A stretch of DNA of 64,000 nt from Mikania micrantha. Taxonomy: Eukaryota; Streptophyta; Magnoliopsida; Asterales; Asteraceae. Below are positions 48,279 to 58,328 of this stretch, in pieces (the stretch's first letter is position 1; each line of letters opens with the position of its first letter). The notes beneath the pieces are model-generated. The model did not search any database and was not told the DNA's origin. It worked only from the letters and a program-made list of their open reading frames with translations. A program made the translations under genes and the position numbers. The stretch is from NCBI GenBank assembly GCA_009363875.1, contig CM018680.1:72668272-72732271 (forward strand). The letters are read 5' to 3'.

Positions 48279-48733
48279 AATTTGGAAATATTTTCACACA
48301 CAAAATCACTATTCACTTTTTCACACACATCACACACATACACACATCAATGGTCCAGATAGGGTTTAAGGGTTTTCTCTCTTATACCGGGTTTTGACAT
48401 GATACAAACCCTCACATAATCACTATTCACTACCGCGTCTCAAGATCAAAAGATAGATTTTAATACTTTTCAATTAATTTGAAATTTTCGTTTATAACCC
48501 TGAATTTTGAACTCTTATTTTTAAGACCCTCTAATTTGCAAATATTTTCATACACACTAAATCAATATTCACTTTTTCACACACACATCACACACATACA
48601 CACATCACACAAACGACTTTTTCACACACACACACATCACACACACACAAACGGCACACATCACACACACACGTATCACACACACGCACACACATCACAC
48701 AAACGGTGGACCCCCAACATCTCACACACATAC

Positions 48734-48764
<31 letters not shown>

Positions 48765-49317
48765 TTGTATCGTATGAAAACCCGATCTTAGAGAGAAAAC
48801 CCTCAAACCCTATCTGGGTCGTTGATTTGGAATCTTGAAAATAAACATGTGGTCTACATTAACCCACATTAAAACTGATTTTTTATCCAAAATCTAATTT
48901 TTTATTCAAGTTTAATGTGTACCACATATTTTATTTTCAAAAGTCCAAATCAATGGTCCAAATAGAGTTTAAGGGTTTTCTCTCTTATACCGGGTTTTGA
49001 CAGGATACAAACCCTCACATAATCACTATTCACTACCGCGTCTAAAGATCAAAAGATAGATTTTAATACTTTTCAATTAATTTGAAATTTTCGTTTATAA
49101 CCCTAAATTTTGAACTCTTATTTTTAAGGCCCTCTAATTTGCAAATATTTTCATACACACTAAATCAATATTCACTTTTTCACACACACATCACACACAT
49201 CACACAAACGACTTTTTCACACACACACACATCACACACACACAAACGGCACACATCACACACACACATATCACACACACGCACACACATCACACAAACG
49301 GTGGACCCCCAACATCT

Positions 49318-49353
<36 letters not shown>

Positions 49354-50290
49354 GAGTTTGTATCGTATGAAAACCCGATCTTAGAGAGAAAACCCTCAAA
49401 CCCTATCTGGGTCGTTGATTTGGAATCTTGAAAATAAACATGTGGTCTACATTAACCCACATTAAAACTGATTTTTTATCCAAAATCTAATTTTTTATTC
49501 AAGTTTAATGTGTACCACATATTTTATTTTCAAAAGTCCAAATCAATGGTCCAAATAGAGTTTAAGGGTTTTCTCTCTTATACCGGGTTTTGACAGGATA
49601 CAAACCCTCACATAATCACTATTCACTACCGCGTCTAAAGATCAAAAGATAGATTTTAATACTTTTCAATTAATTTGAAATTTTCGTTTATAACCCTGAA
49701 CTTTAAACTCTTATTTTTAAGGCCCTTTAATTTGCAAATATTTTCATACACACTAAATCACTATTCACTTTTTCACACACACATCATACACACACAAACG
49801 ACTTTTTCACACACACACATCACACACACACAAACGGCACACATCACACACACACACATCACACAAACAGTGGGCCCCAACATCTCTCTCTCTCTCTCTC
49901 TCACACACACATATATATAGTTTGTATCATATGAAAACCCGATCTTAGAGAGAAAACCCTTAAACCTATCTGGGTCGTTGATTTGGAATCTTGAAAATAA
50001 ATATGTGGTCTACATTAACCCACATTAAAACTGACTTGTTTATCCAAAATCTAACTTTTTATTCAAGTTTAATGTGTACCACATATTTTATTTTCAAAAG
50101 TCCAAATCAATGGTCCAGATAGGGTTTAAGGGTTTTCTCTCTTATACCGGGTTTTGACAGGATACAAACCCTCACATAATCACTATTTACTACCGCGTCT
50201 AAAGATCAAAAGATAGATTTTAATACTTTTCAATTAATTTGAAATTTTTGTTTATAACCCTGAACTTTGAACTCTTATTTTTAAGGCCCT
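48279..50290. repeat. Tandem array of about 0.6-kb units, each holding a foldback MITE and CA repeats
   Basis: A partial unit (48279-48535) is followed by three units (about 48536-49135, 49136-49727 and 49728-50289). Each has a CACACA-rich stretch, a TA/CT microsatellite, and a palindrome of about 250 bp (about 48765-49014, 49359-49607 and 49920-50169) whose arms begin TTGTATCGTATGAAAACCCG and, inverted, TTGTATCCTGTCAAAACCCG. The partial unit has only the right half of the palindrome. Frames of about 70-120 codons here come from CA repeats. Confidence 0.82.
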
Positions 50291-50816
50291 CTCACTTTAC
50301 TCACATATTTTTAATGTTTACATGATTTTAACGCGTCATTAGGTTATCTGATAAATGTCATAATTATATTAATTTGATCGCAATGGCCTCATGAATGTTT
50401 ATATAAATTTCTAACCCAAACGGTCACAGAAATTTTGTGCGTTGTTTACATGCCTATAACGCATCCGTACGTTATCGAATATTTGTATCGTTTATATCAT
50501 TTTTATCGTAATTAGTTCACAAACGATTTAGATTTAATAATTTTATAAACCATGAGAATTATATATACTACATATATATACGATTTACATTTAATAATTT
50601 TATAATATTTGTATCATTTATAAATTCTACATTTACGCAGGGCCTTTTTTTTAAGTCTTCTGTAATCACATTCTTTACTATTAAATAAGTTCTTAATCTT
50701 CAACCCTTAGTTTCAAAGCTTACGTTATAGATCTTGTATATGGTATTTTCGTGCATTTTGTTGTACACGATTTTAACCTCATGTTCTGTTGGTTTTTTTA
50801 CGTCAGTATATCAGAC

Positions 50817-50847
50817 CCCGCCGCAACGCGCAGGTCCTGTATACTAG
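50817..50847 (+). mobile_element. Helitron-like 3' terminus
   Basis: An imperfect GC hairpin (50817-50834, CCCGCCGCAACGCGCAGG) is followed nine bases later by CTAG (50844-50847) and then T. Helitrons end in a short hairpin about 10 bases before CTRR and insert between A and T. The 5' TC end was not located; the tandem array from 48279 could be inside the same element, as Helitrons often carry tandem repeats. The spacer 50291-50816 has no gene. Confidence 0.55.
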
Positions 50848-51122
50848 TTTTTTCTAATTTCTAAAATAACAAATATATATTTAGGTCAATTAATATTTCA
50901 CGTGTTCATTTCTTATCCATTTGTGACATAATCAAGTGATTTTTTGTTTTGAATATGTCATGAATTATACGATGTATATCAACTGGTTAATTAGCCGAGC
51001 ATTGCGACGAGAATGATGTCATGATTTCTAATATCAAAACACATACATGATCCCATGTATTAAAAATGTAGATATAAACCACGTTACAACAGTTAATCCG
51101 ACGCAAAACCCTAAAGTGTAGT

Positions 51123-51329
51123 CAGGGGCGCAGCTTTGAAGGGGCTAGGGGGGCGACCGCCCCCCCTGTTTTTTCGTTCAGTGGTGTACATTTCCCGATT
51201 CGTAGTGCAAAATTTTTTAAAATTTTTCTTTCGCCCCCCCCCCCCCCCCCGAAAAAAAAAATATACACCCTATGTTCGCCCCCCCTGAAGTTTCGCCCCC
51301 CCTACGCTTGGGGTCAAGCTTCGCCACTG
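51123..51329. mobile_element. Short non-autonomous hAT element, 207 bp
   Basis: Ends CAGGGGCGCAGCTTTGAAG and (inverted) CAGTGGCGAAGCTTGACC, with perfect 8-bp duplications AGTGTAGT (51115-51122 and 51330-51337). The interior is C-rich (CGCCCCCCC runs) with no gene. Confidence 0.82.
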
Positions 51330-51474
51330 AGTGTAGTTGTTACAAACATGTCTATCACCCCATGTTAAAAAAAATGTCGTGCGTAGTTGTAAAATCTTGC
51401 ATTAACAAGTACAAACATAAGATGACTAAATAAAATGATATAAAAATTAACTATTATTTAATAATTACTATTAT

Positions 51475-51815
51475 TAATTAACTTTGAGTCTATTACCCTG
51501 TCATGGTGACAAAATCACGAATATGAAAACGTAAACCAAGAACCGGTTACAACGGCTGTTATTTCGTCCTATAAGTAATTATTATTATTATTATTATGGC
51601 TCATTTTACATAATAATAATTATTATGGCTCCTTAGCCGCCTTTTTTGACTTCAATAACTTTATCAATTATTATTATTTAATTATTATTATTCACTCGTA
51701 ATGATAACATTTCTTAATTAATTTTGAGTCTATTATCTTGTCGTGGTGACATCACTAATATCAAAACGTAAACCAAAAACTGGTTGCAACGTCATTTTAA
51801 TTTATCCTATAACTA
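51475..51815. repeat. Direct repeat of about 105 bp around ATT microsatellite DNA
   Basis: 51475-51580 and 51715-51815 share TTTGAGTCTATTA, GTGGTGACA/ATGGTGACA and AACGTAAACCAA blocks with about 80% similarity. Between and after them are ATT/AAT repeats (to about 51960). No coding content. Confidence 0.65.
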
Positions 51816-52225
51816 AATATTGTTATTTAATTATTACGTAATAATTAGTATTATATTATTAATTATATTTAATTATTTAATTATTATTAATATTATTAAT
51901 ATTTAATTATTAATAATATTATATAATAATTATTCGAAATATCTAAAATATCTGAAATATCTAATTAATTTATATTATTTAAGGGATAACACTGATATCT
52001 TGAATATTTGAAATTTTCTAAAATGATTATTCGAATCTGAAATTTCAAATATTCAAGTTTTTGTATATTCAAATTTTTTGTATATCTAAATTTTAGAATA
52101 TTTTAGATTTCGGAATTTCTGATAATTCGGAATCGGCTGTGGATTTTTATTCATACCCCTAGTGAATTCTTATCTAACAATATTATGGATTATATTTTTT
52201 GTGCATTTAATTTTTCTATTATTGT

Positions 52226-52697
52226 CAATGTTGTAAAAATCGGCCTAGGCGGCCAGAAACCTTGTCAATTTTGCCCAAGGCGGCCTTTTTTCTTTGGTTA
52301 TTTTTTTTTTTTGGTTTTTTTGGCTTTTTTCGAGTAAAAAGGACTCAGGAAGTGATTATTCGAGACATTTCTCAACTTCAAATACTTAATATGTATCTAA
52401 AACATCAAATCCAACATCTGATACATTGAAACCTGCCACTAAACATCGAAATCCATCTATAAACTTTGAATTTTGTGTTTAAGTTTGTAATTTAAAATAC
52501 TTGACTTACTATGTTTAAGTTTATTTTTTAATATATTTGAAGTATTATATTAAATTATTGATATTAATGTGTGTATATAATAAATATTTGTAAAATTACA
52601 TATAAAAATTCCAGTCCGCCTAGCACCGATTAATCACGATTAATCCATAGGCGGTACCTCGCCGCTCGACTAGCGCCTAGCAACTTTTACAACCATG
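52226..52697. mobile_element. Non-autonomous hAT element, 472 bp
   Basis: Ends CAATGTTGTAAAAATC and (inverted) CATGGTTGTAAAAGTT; perfect 8-bp duplications ATTATTGT (52218-52225 and 52698-52705). Subterminal GGCGG/CCGCC words near both ends. No gene. Confidence 0.8.
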
Positions 52698-53349
52698 ATT
52701 ATTGTTTATCATACAGTGATAAATAAGTCTAATCATGTCGAGAAATGTGGTGTCATTAAACATGTTATATTTGTTTGTCTTAACCACATCATGTTCTTGT
52801 AACTTGTTTAATAACCTATCAATGTTTGTGTTTTATAAATGACACACTTAGTTAAATAGGTCGTGTTCATATTCAATACATGCGTAATCGTATCATCTAG
52901 TGTCTAATATGGATAAAACATTTATACACTTATAATTTTCCTTGAAATCTTTGTTTATAACCACTTGGGAACCATTCTGGCTCAGAAATTTCACTTTCTA
53001 ATCTTAAAGGTTGTTTGATAGCCTTATAATTATTTCACTAAGAATGTCTATTATAATCGATCAGAGGTTAAACTGTTTGGTTGACTCTTTAAAACACATA
53101 TTAATCAATCATCAAAACTTTTAATAATTAAGTTTAAAATATATGTTAAATAATTTAAATTTCTTACCCTTAGTCTGTTGACATAAACTTGTTGGGCCCA
53201 AAGTCGACACCTTTTGACATGCTATTTAAATCATATGTATAAAGGTTGGGTGATGGGTGTCCTCCTGACAGTACTCTTTTGCTTCATCTCTAATTCACAT
53301 TCAATCGGGATAAAAGTGAAACCTCCATTCTTATCCTCCCTCAGACAGC

Positions 53350-53963
53350 TAGAGGTGTGCATGGTTCGGTTCGTTTTTTTTTTTTTGCTAAAATCAAAAC
53401 CGACATAGTGGGTTTTTAGTTATTACAAACCGTTAGGTTTTCGGTTTTTTTTATTTGCCGGTTTCGGTTCGGTTTTCGGTTTTTTCGGGTTTTTTTTACT
53501 TTTTTTTTGTTTTTTTTTGTTCTCTCTTACGCCCAACATTGAAAATGCAAACATGTTTAACAATTAATAATTAATAAACTAATTGATCGAACACCAACTA
53601 ATTAAAATAACACTAAATAATTATCATCATGTTCTTACATTTAAAAAAATCTAAAGTAAATAACTAAATATGCAATAATTCTGATCTTTACCTTTTAAAA
53701 TGGTAGATTTCATCTAATCTAAATATTTATCATCTCCAATGGTAGACTTTTTGTGTCTTTTTTTCCCATTAAATAAGTACGAAAATAACCACATATATAT
53801 ATATATATATATTAATTTTTAAAAAAGATTAAAAATCGATTCGGTTCGATTTTTATAATATGAACAACCGAACCGTAAAATTTGCTTTCGGTTTAGTTTT
53901 TTTCCGGTTATTCATTCGGTTCGATTTTTTGGGTTTGGTTTTTCGGTTTTTTTCTCATGCCTA
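53350..53963. mobile_element. Non-autonomous hAT-like element with CGGTTTT words
   Basis: Starts TAGAGGTGTGCATGGTTCGG and ends, inverted, TAGGCATGAGAAAAAAACCG. Flanks CAGACAGC and CAAGCAGC agree at six of eight positions. Both ends are filled with GGTTCGGTTTTCGG-type words; the middle is AT-rich. Confidence 0.6.
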
Positions 53964-54388
53964 CAAGCAGCAACTAGAGATGCCAAAAAAAACAGAAAAG
54001 AAAGAAAAGAGAGGGAGAGAACGGAAACTTAAGCAGTTGATCTGACATGATTTGAAACCGGTTTTGGGTGTAACGGATTTCAACCCAATCCGACTTGATT
54101 TAAACCCTATCACTCATTTCAAAATTTAATTTTCAACCTGAATTGGTCTTTAAAAAATTTGATTTTGACTTTTGTTGATTCAACTAGAACTGGTTTGATT
54201 ATCGAAACGATTTGTGACAAAAAAAAGTTTTATCCCTTTGGTTGTAACCAATCTGCTCACTCTTGTTGAAAGACTTTTCATAAAATTTCTTTTATGTGAT
54301 AAGAAAACTCTTGTTTTCTTAAAAAAAACTCAAAATCTACAAGTGATTAAGATAAAGTATTCTCAAATATAATAGTGATGGTGAAGAT

Positions 54389-54634
54389 TAGAGGTGGGCC
54401 AAAAACCCGGAACCGGAACCGACAACCTGAACCGGAACCAGTCATACCCAAACCGGTGGATACAGGTGTTTCCGTATTCTCAGAGAAATCTGAACCAGAA
54501 CCGGAAAAAGTAGAACCGGTTCCACCTTTATCCGGCAAAAGCCGAACCAATACAAGCCAAAAACCGGTTGGAACCGGTTGTTGACTTTGTTAACCGGAAT
54601 CGGTTCCAAAAAAACCGGTTTGCCCCCACCCCTA
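54389..54634. mobile_element. Small hAT relative of the 238-3469 element, 246 bp
   Basis: Ends TAGAGGTGGGCCAAAAACCCG and (inverted) TAGGGGTGGGGGCAAACCGG; flanks GTGAAGAT (54381-54388) and GTAAAGAT (54635-54642), one mismatch. It consists almost entirely of ACCGGAACC/GGTTCC words like the subterminal arrays of the element at 238. It could be mobilised by that family's transposase (inference). Confidence 0.75.
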
Positions 54635-54766
54635 GTAAAGATTATGCTATATCCTTAAAAGAATTCAAAAATTTTTTAGAAGAAAAGAAAAGTTTGTTAA
54701 AAAATCAAGAGATAAGAAGAATATTAACAATATCACGAAGGCAACAAATAAAAAGAAGTGTTATCA

Positions 54767-55033
54767 GACCATGTGTAATGGTAGGTGATTGAGGCGTGAG
54801 AGGGACCGGTCATGGCCCCATGGGGCCCTCCCCACATACATAGGGGCGTGACCGAAGCAGGTGTGAGGAGCATCACGGGGTGAAAGAAGAAGAAAAAGGG
54901 GGGAAAATAGGGTGATGACGTGAAGTGATGAGAACACATGTGATGATGATGTGAAGCGATGATTAGGTGATGGTGTTAATTGTTTATATGTCGTTTACGT
55001 TAAGTGATGGCATATCTACCACTAGACATGGCC
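54767..55033. mobile_element. PIF/Harbinger-like MITE, 267 bp
   Basis: Ends GACCATGTGTAATGGTAG and (inverted) GGCCATGTCTAGTGGTAG form 18-bp terminal repeats with three mismatches. Three-base flanks TCA occur on both sides, fitting the 3-bp duplication of the superfamily. No gene. Confidence 0.68.
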
Positions 55034-55089
55034 TCAATGTGATGATACAAATCACTTCATTGGGAATTGCTCCAAGCCTACATATATTT

Positions 55090-55215
55090 TTTTTGAACGG
55101 CCAAATAAAGGATGCCCAAACTTGTCACTAGTCCAGACGAACGGAGCTCCTAACTCACCAGCCACCAATTTCTGGGAAAAAATCTGACACAAGCACCCGC
55201 CCAAAGACACAACGG
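55090..55215 (-). mobile_element. Tail of an RTE-like LINE, truncated
   Basis: On the minus strand the sequence runs from GGGCGGGTGCTTGTG to GGCATCCTTTATTTGGCCG followed by TTC and an A-tail (poly-T at 55087-55094 on the plus strand). This resembles 3' ends of plant RTE-type LINEs as I recall them. No RT domain is left. Its last bases, GCCGTTCAAAA, match the end of the SINE at 56780. Confidence 0.5.
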
Positions 55216-56779
55216 TGGAAGGTAAATTAGAAGTAAATTTAAAGCTTTATGTAAAAGTGCTTCGAGACTATAAATGACGAAGTTAAAGAAAAAACTTGTG
55301 CATTTGATAATAATGAAATAATTTGTAGCTTAACTTACTATAGAAAAAATGATGCTGGTGATACTTATCATGTTAATATTCCAAATGTTGACTTATGTGA
55401 TCTGACTTCAAAGATAATTAACAAAAACAAAATTTTAAAGAAATATTTGAAAAAATTAAAAAAATCTTTTAGAAATTGATATGATAAAAAGTATAGTCAA
55501 TGAATCAATGATGTAGAAAAATAAAACTTAAAAGTAAAAGCTTTTAATGATATTCTTATTTAAGAATCCAATTACTGCAAAAAAAAAATAAAATAAAAAA
55601 TAAAAAAAAATTAATGCCAAAAAACAAGATTTCAATCAAACGTAGCAAGATGTGAATGATGTCTAAAAGGACAAAAATACTAGATCTGACAACCTTGACT
55701 TGTAACAATATAAACAGGTAAATTTGGGTAAATAATTATTGTATTTTGTGTTGAATGGGTAGGATTATGATATAAAATGGACTGAGATGAGTAATATCTT
55801 AACACAATGCATGTCTAGATAAGTAACTTAAAAACCATATAAATGTAATTAATTCAAACGAGTAAGAATAATTATCAATATATTTGATGAAAAATCATAA
55901 AAAATTATTCAAATAAATTATTTGCTAGTTACAACTCATTTTAACTTGAACGGAATTGATGTTTTTTAAAATGACTCATTTAAACCCAAACTGCTTTTGC
56001 TTAAAATCATCTTAACTCGCACTCATCCTGACCCGTACTCGTCCTAACCCGTTACTCAACCCTCTCATTTTGTTAGGCATAACAAAAACTATATAATGAT
56101 AATAGTGGCTTAGGATTTTCATCAAATATTATTGATACTTCTTCTCCAATTTTTTTAAAACCAATTTCATTTAATATAAAATGATAGAGAAAAACCAATA
56201 AAGGTTGATGTTGTTTCCAAATCACAAATTGTATATTATTATCGAGAACTATGATTTTTATTAAAATGTCATATAGAATAATGTTTCTCACATAGATAAG
56301 GGATAACTAGTATCAAACATTTCATAATATATATATATATATATACATTAAAATTAATTAAATGATTATATAACTAATGCAACTTAAATTTTAGTTAGAT
56401 TCGATTGATCTATAGATTCTAGTTTATAATATGTAATTTACATAAATTTAGGGGGAAAAAATCTAAGTTATCAACTCTTGTTTTGTAACTCACCGTCTAA
56501 GTTAACATCAAATAATCAAATCCTAACATGATAAAAGATATAATTATTAGTATAGACCTTATTCAAAATTTTATAGTCAGTTTTTTCTTTATAACACAAA
56601 CTTACATTGCTTTTAAATTTCACCACATAAATTATCAGAAATAGAATACGTGTTAATTTAAAAAATTAAAAAAAAAAACTTTGTTATTTTACCAAGTTAC
56701 ATGCCAAATGGCATATCAAATAATTTGTTACAATTATAAATACAACCCAATACCACACATCATTCATCTACCTGTACCA
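55216..56779. other. AT-rich intergenic sequence, no gene seen
   Basis: No recognisable coding region, RNA gene or clear transposon end. A short AT dinucleotide run lies near 56328-56344. Confidence 0.5.
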
Positions 56780-56872
56780 GGGTGGGCTCGGGCATACGCC
56801 CCAGAGCGTCAAATCCGAGGGGACGGTTGAAATCCCGTCTTATGTGTCGTTGTACCAAGCCGTTCAAAAAAA
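56780..56872 (+). mobile_element. Short SINE, 93 bp, with target duplication
   Basis: Flanked by ATCTACCTGTACCA (56766-56779) and ATCTAGCTGTACCA (56873-56886), 14 bp with one mismatch. It has a B-box-like GGTTGAAATCC (56825-56835) and ends GCCGTTC plus eight A. The A box is unclear. Confidence 0.75.
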
Positions 56873-56970
56873 ATCTAGCTGTACCAATCTAGTTATTAGA
56901 GTGTCTTTTCATAAAAGAATATGTTGAAAATTGAAGTATAGATAACAAAATTATGATGAAAACATACTCG

Positions 56971-57080
56971 TTAAAAAATATATAATTATAACATTTTAAA
57001 AAGGTAAATAATAACAACTAATAATATATTTTAAAAGATATATAATTATAACATTTTAAAAAGGCAAACAATAATAATAA
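56971..57080. repeat. AT-rich tandem duplication
   Basis: Two copies share TATATAATTATAACATTTTAAAAAGG (given here only by position: about 56990-57004 onward and 57040-57064). Non-coding. Confidence 0.6.
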
Positions 57081-57245
57081 CTAACAATAATAATAATCCG
57101 TGTTTTGGCCACAATTTGTATCCTTGAGACAAACTTAAAACTTGTTGTTTTGAAATTGATGAGTTGAGTAAACTTTAGGAACACAAATTAGAGTTAACTT
57201 TAATAATGATAATGATAATGATAACGATAACGATAATAATAATAA

Positions 57246-57515
57246 TATAAATTGTGGTTTTGGCCCTTATGGACCTGCGGTTTAAGTGTTTTAACTATTT
57301 CGATTCAAAATAGAATCTTCTATCATTTCAGCCCCTATAGTTTAGAGAATTAACGTTTTTGGCTGCCAACCATAGTTATGTTTTAGGCCAAAACCATTAT
57401 AGTAGTTAAGTTTAAGGGGTCAAAACTAATAGTTGTCTAAAACATAGAGCTGGATTGATCAAAGACGAAATAGTTAAAACATTTAAACCGCAGAGGCCAA
57501 AACCGTAATTTACCC

Positions 57516-57516
<1 letters not shown>
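57246..57516. mobile_element. MITE inserted in an AAT microsatellite, about 270 bp
   Basis: The left end (TAAATTGTGGTTTTGGCC) and the inverted right end (TAAATTACGGTTTTGGCC) continue pairing through GCGGTTTAA and GTTTTAACTATTTCG, about 50 bp in all. AATAATAAT flanks it on both sides. The TAAATTAC-type ends with GGTTTTGGCC are like Mutator-type MITEs; the superfamily is uncertain. Confidence 0.65.
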
Positions 57517-57549
<33 letters not shown>

Positions 57550-57919
57550 TTTTGTTATAAAAATAAGAAAACACCGATTTTTATGTGGAAAATTTATGCT
57601 AAGTGGGTGGGTGGTTTGGGTCTAGGAAATTGGTTTTCATTTGTACACGCTTTTTCAACATTGGCTGCTGTTGTGTGGCTCATTTCGGGTTCACAAACCC
57701 CATCAAAAGAAACCATTAGAATGATTGATAATTCCTATGCTTAGTTTTCTTTTTTTGTCCTCTTTAAGTACACAGTGGCACGCCTTTTTGCTGCTCATCT
57801 TCTCTTGAATCCATGAAGATCACCTTCTGAGTTTCTATTCTTGATTCAATTGCCAGAATTCATGAATCTTTAACCAAATCTCATGCGATTTGATTGCTAA
57901 TTTTATGTACCCACTTCAG

Positions 57920-58301
57920 GTAACTTCAAATTCACACATCTTTCTTTTTCTAGATGCAAAATTTGAAGAACTTGAATCCATTTGTACCCATGTTTCCCTT
58001 TTCAAGAAAGATGTTAAATTGACCATTCTTTCTCTCTCTAGATGTCAAAAGTGAGAATTTAAAGCATACCCTTTTAGTTTCTCTTCAAAAAGATGAATTT
58101 GGTACCCAATTTTAACCCTTTTGTTTGAGAAGTACCAATTCATCTCAATAGTGATCAAGAATTTGGGGAATCATCATTTGGAGCTTGGGGTCGATGGTAC
58201 TGCTGTACGCGTTTCTATATGTTTTGTAAAATTATAGTGACATGATGTGTCTGATTTGGTAGTTTGATGAATAATTTGTTGTTGTCTTGTTGGTGATATA
58301 G
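57920..58301 (+). other. Probable 5' UTR intron of the F-box gene
   Basis: CAG|GTAACT at 57920 and GATATAG ending at 58301 would remove this T-rich stretch and leave 27 bases of leader before the ATG at 58329. Confidence 0.45.
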
Positions 58302-58328
58302 TGATAAAGATAGATCAATTTGATTCCG

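Noticed and set aside
48479..49354. Several frames of 70-120 codons rich in His/Thr or Val/Cys
   Set aside because: They are translations of CA/TG microsatellite DNA in a tandem array and recur in each unit.
51980..52162. Possible further hAT end (TAGGGGTATGAATAAAAATCC read on the minus strand)
   Set aside because: Only one end is convincing; no matching left end or duplication was found.
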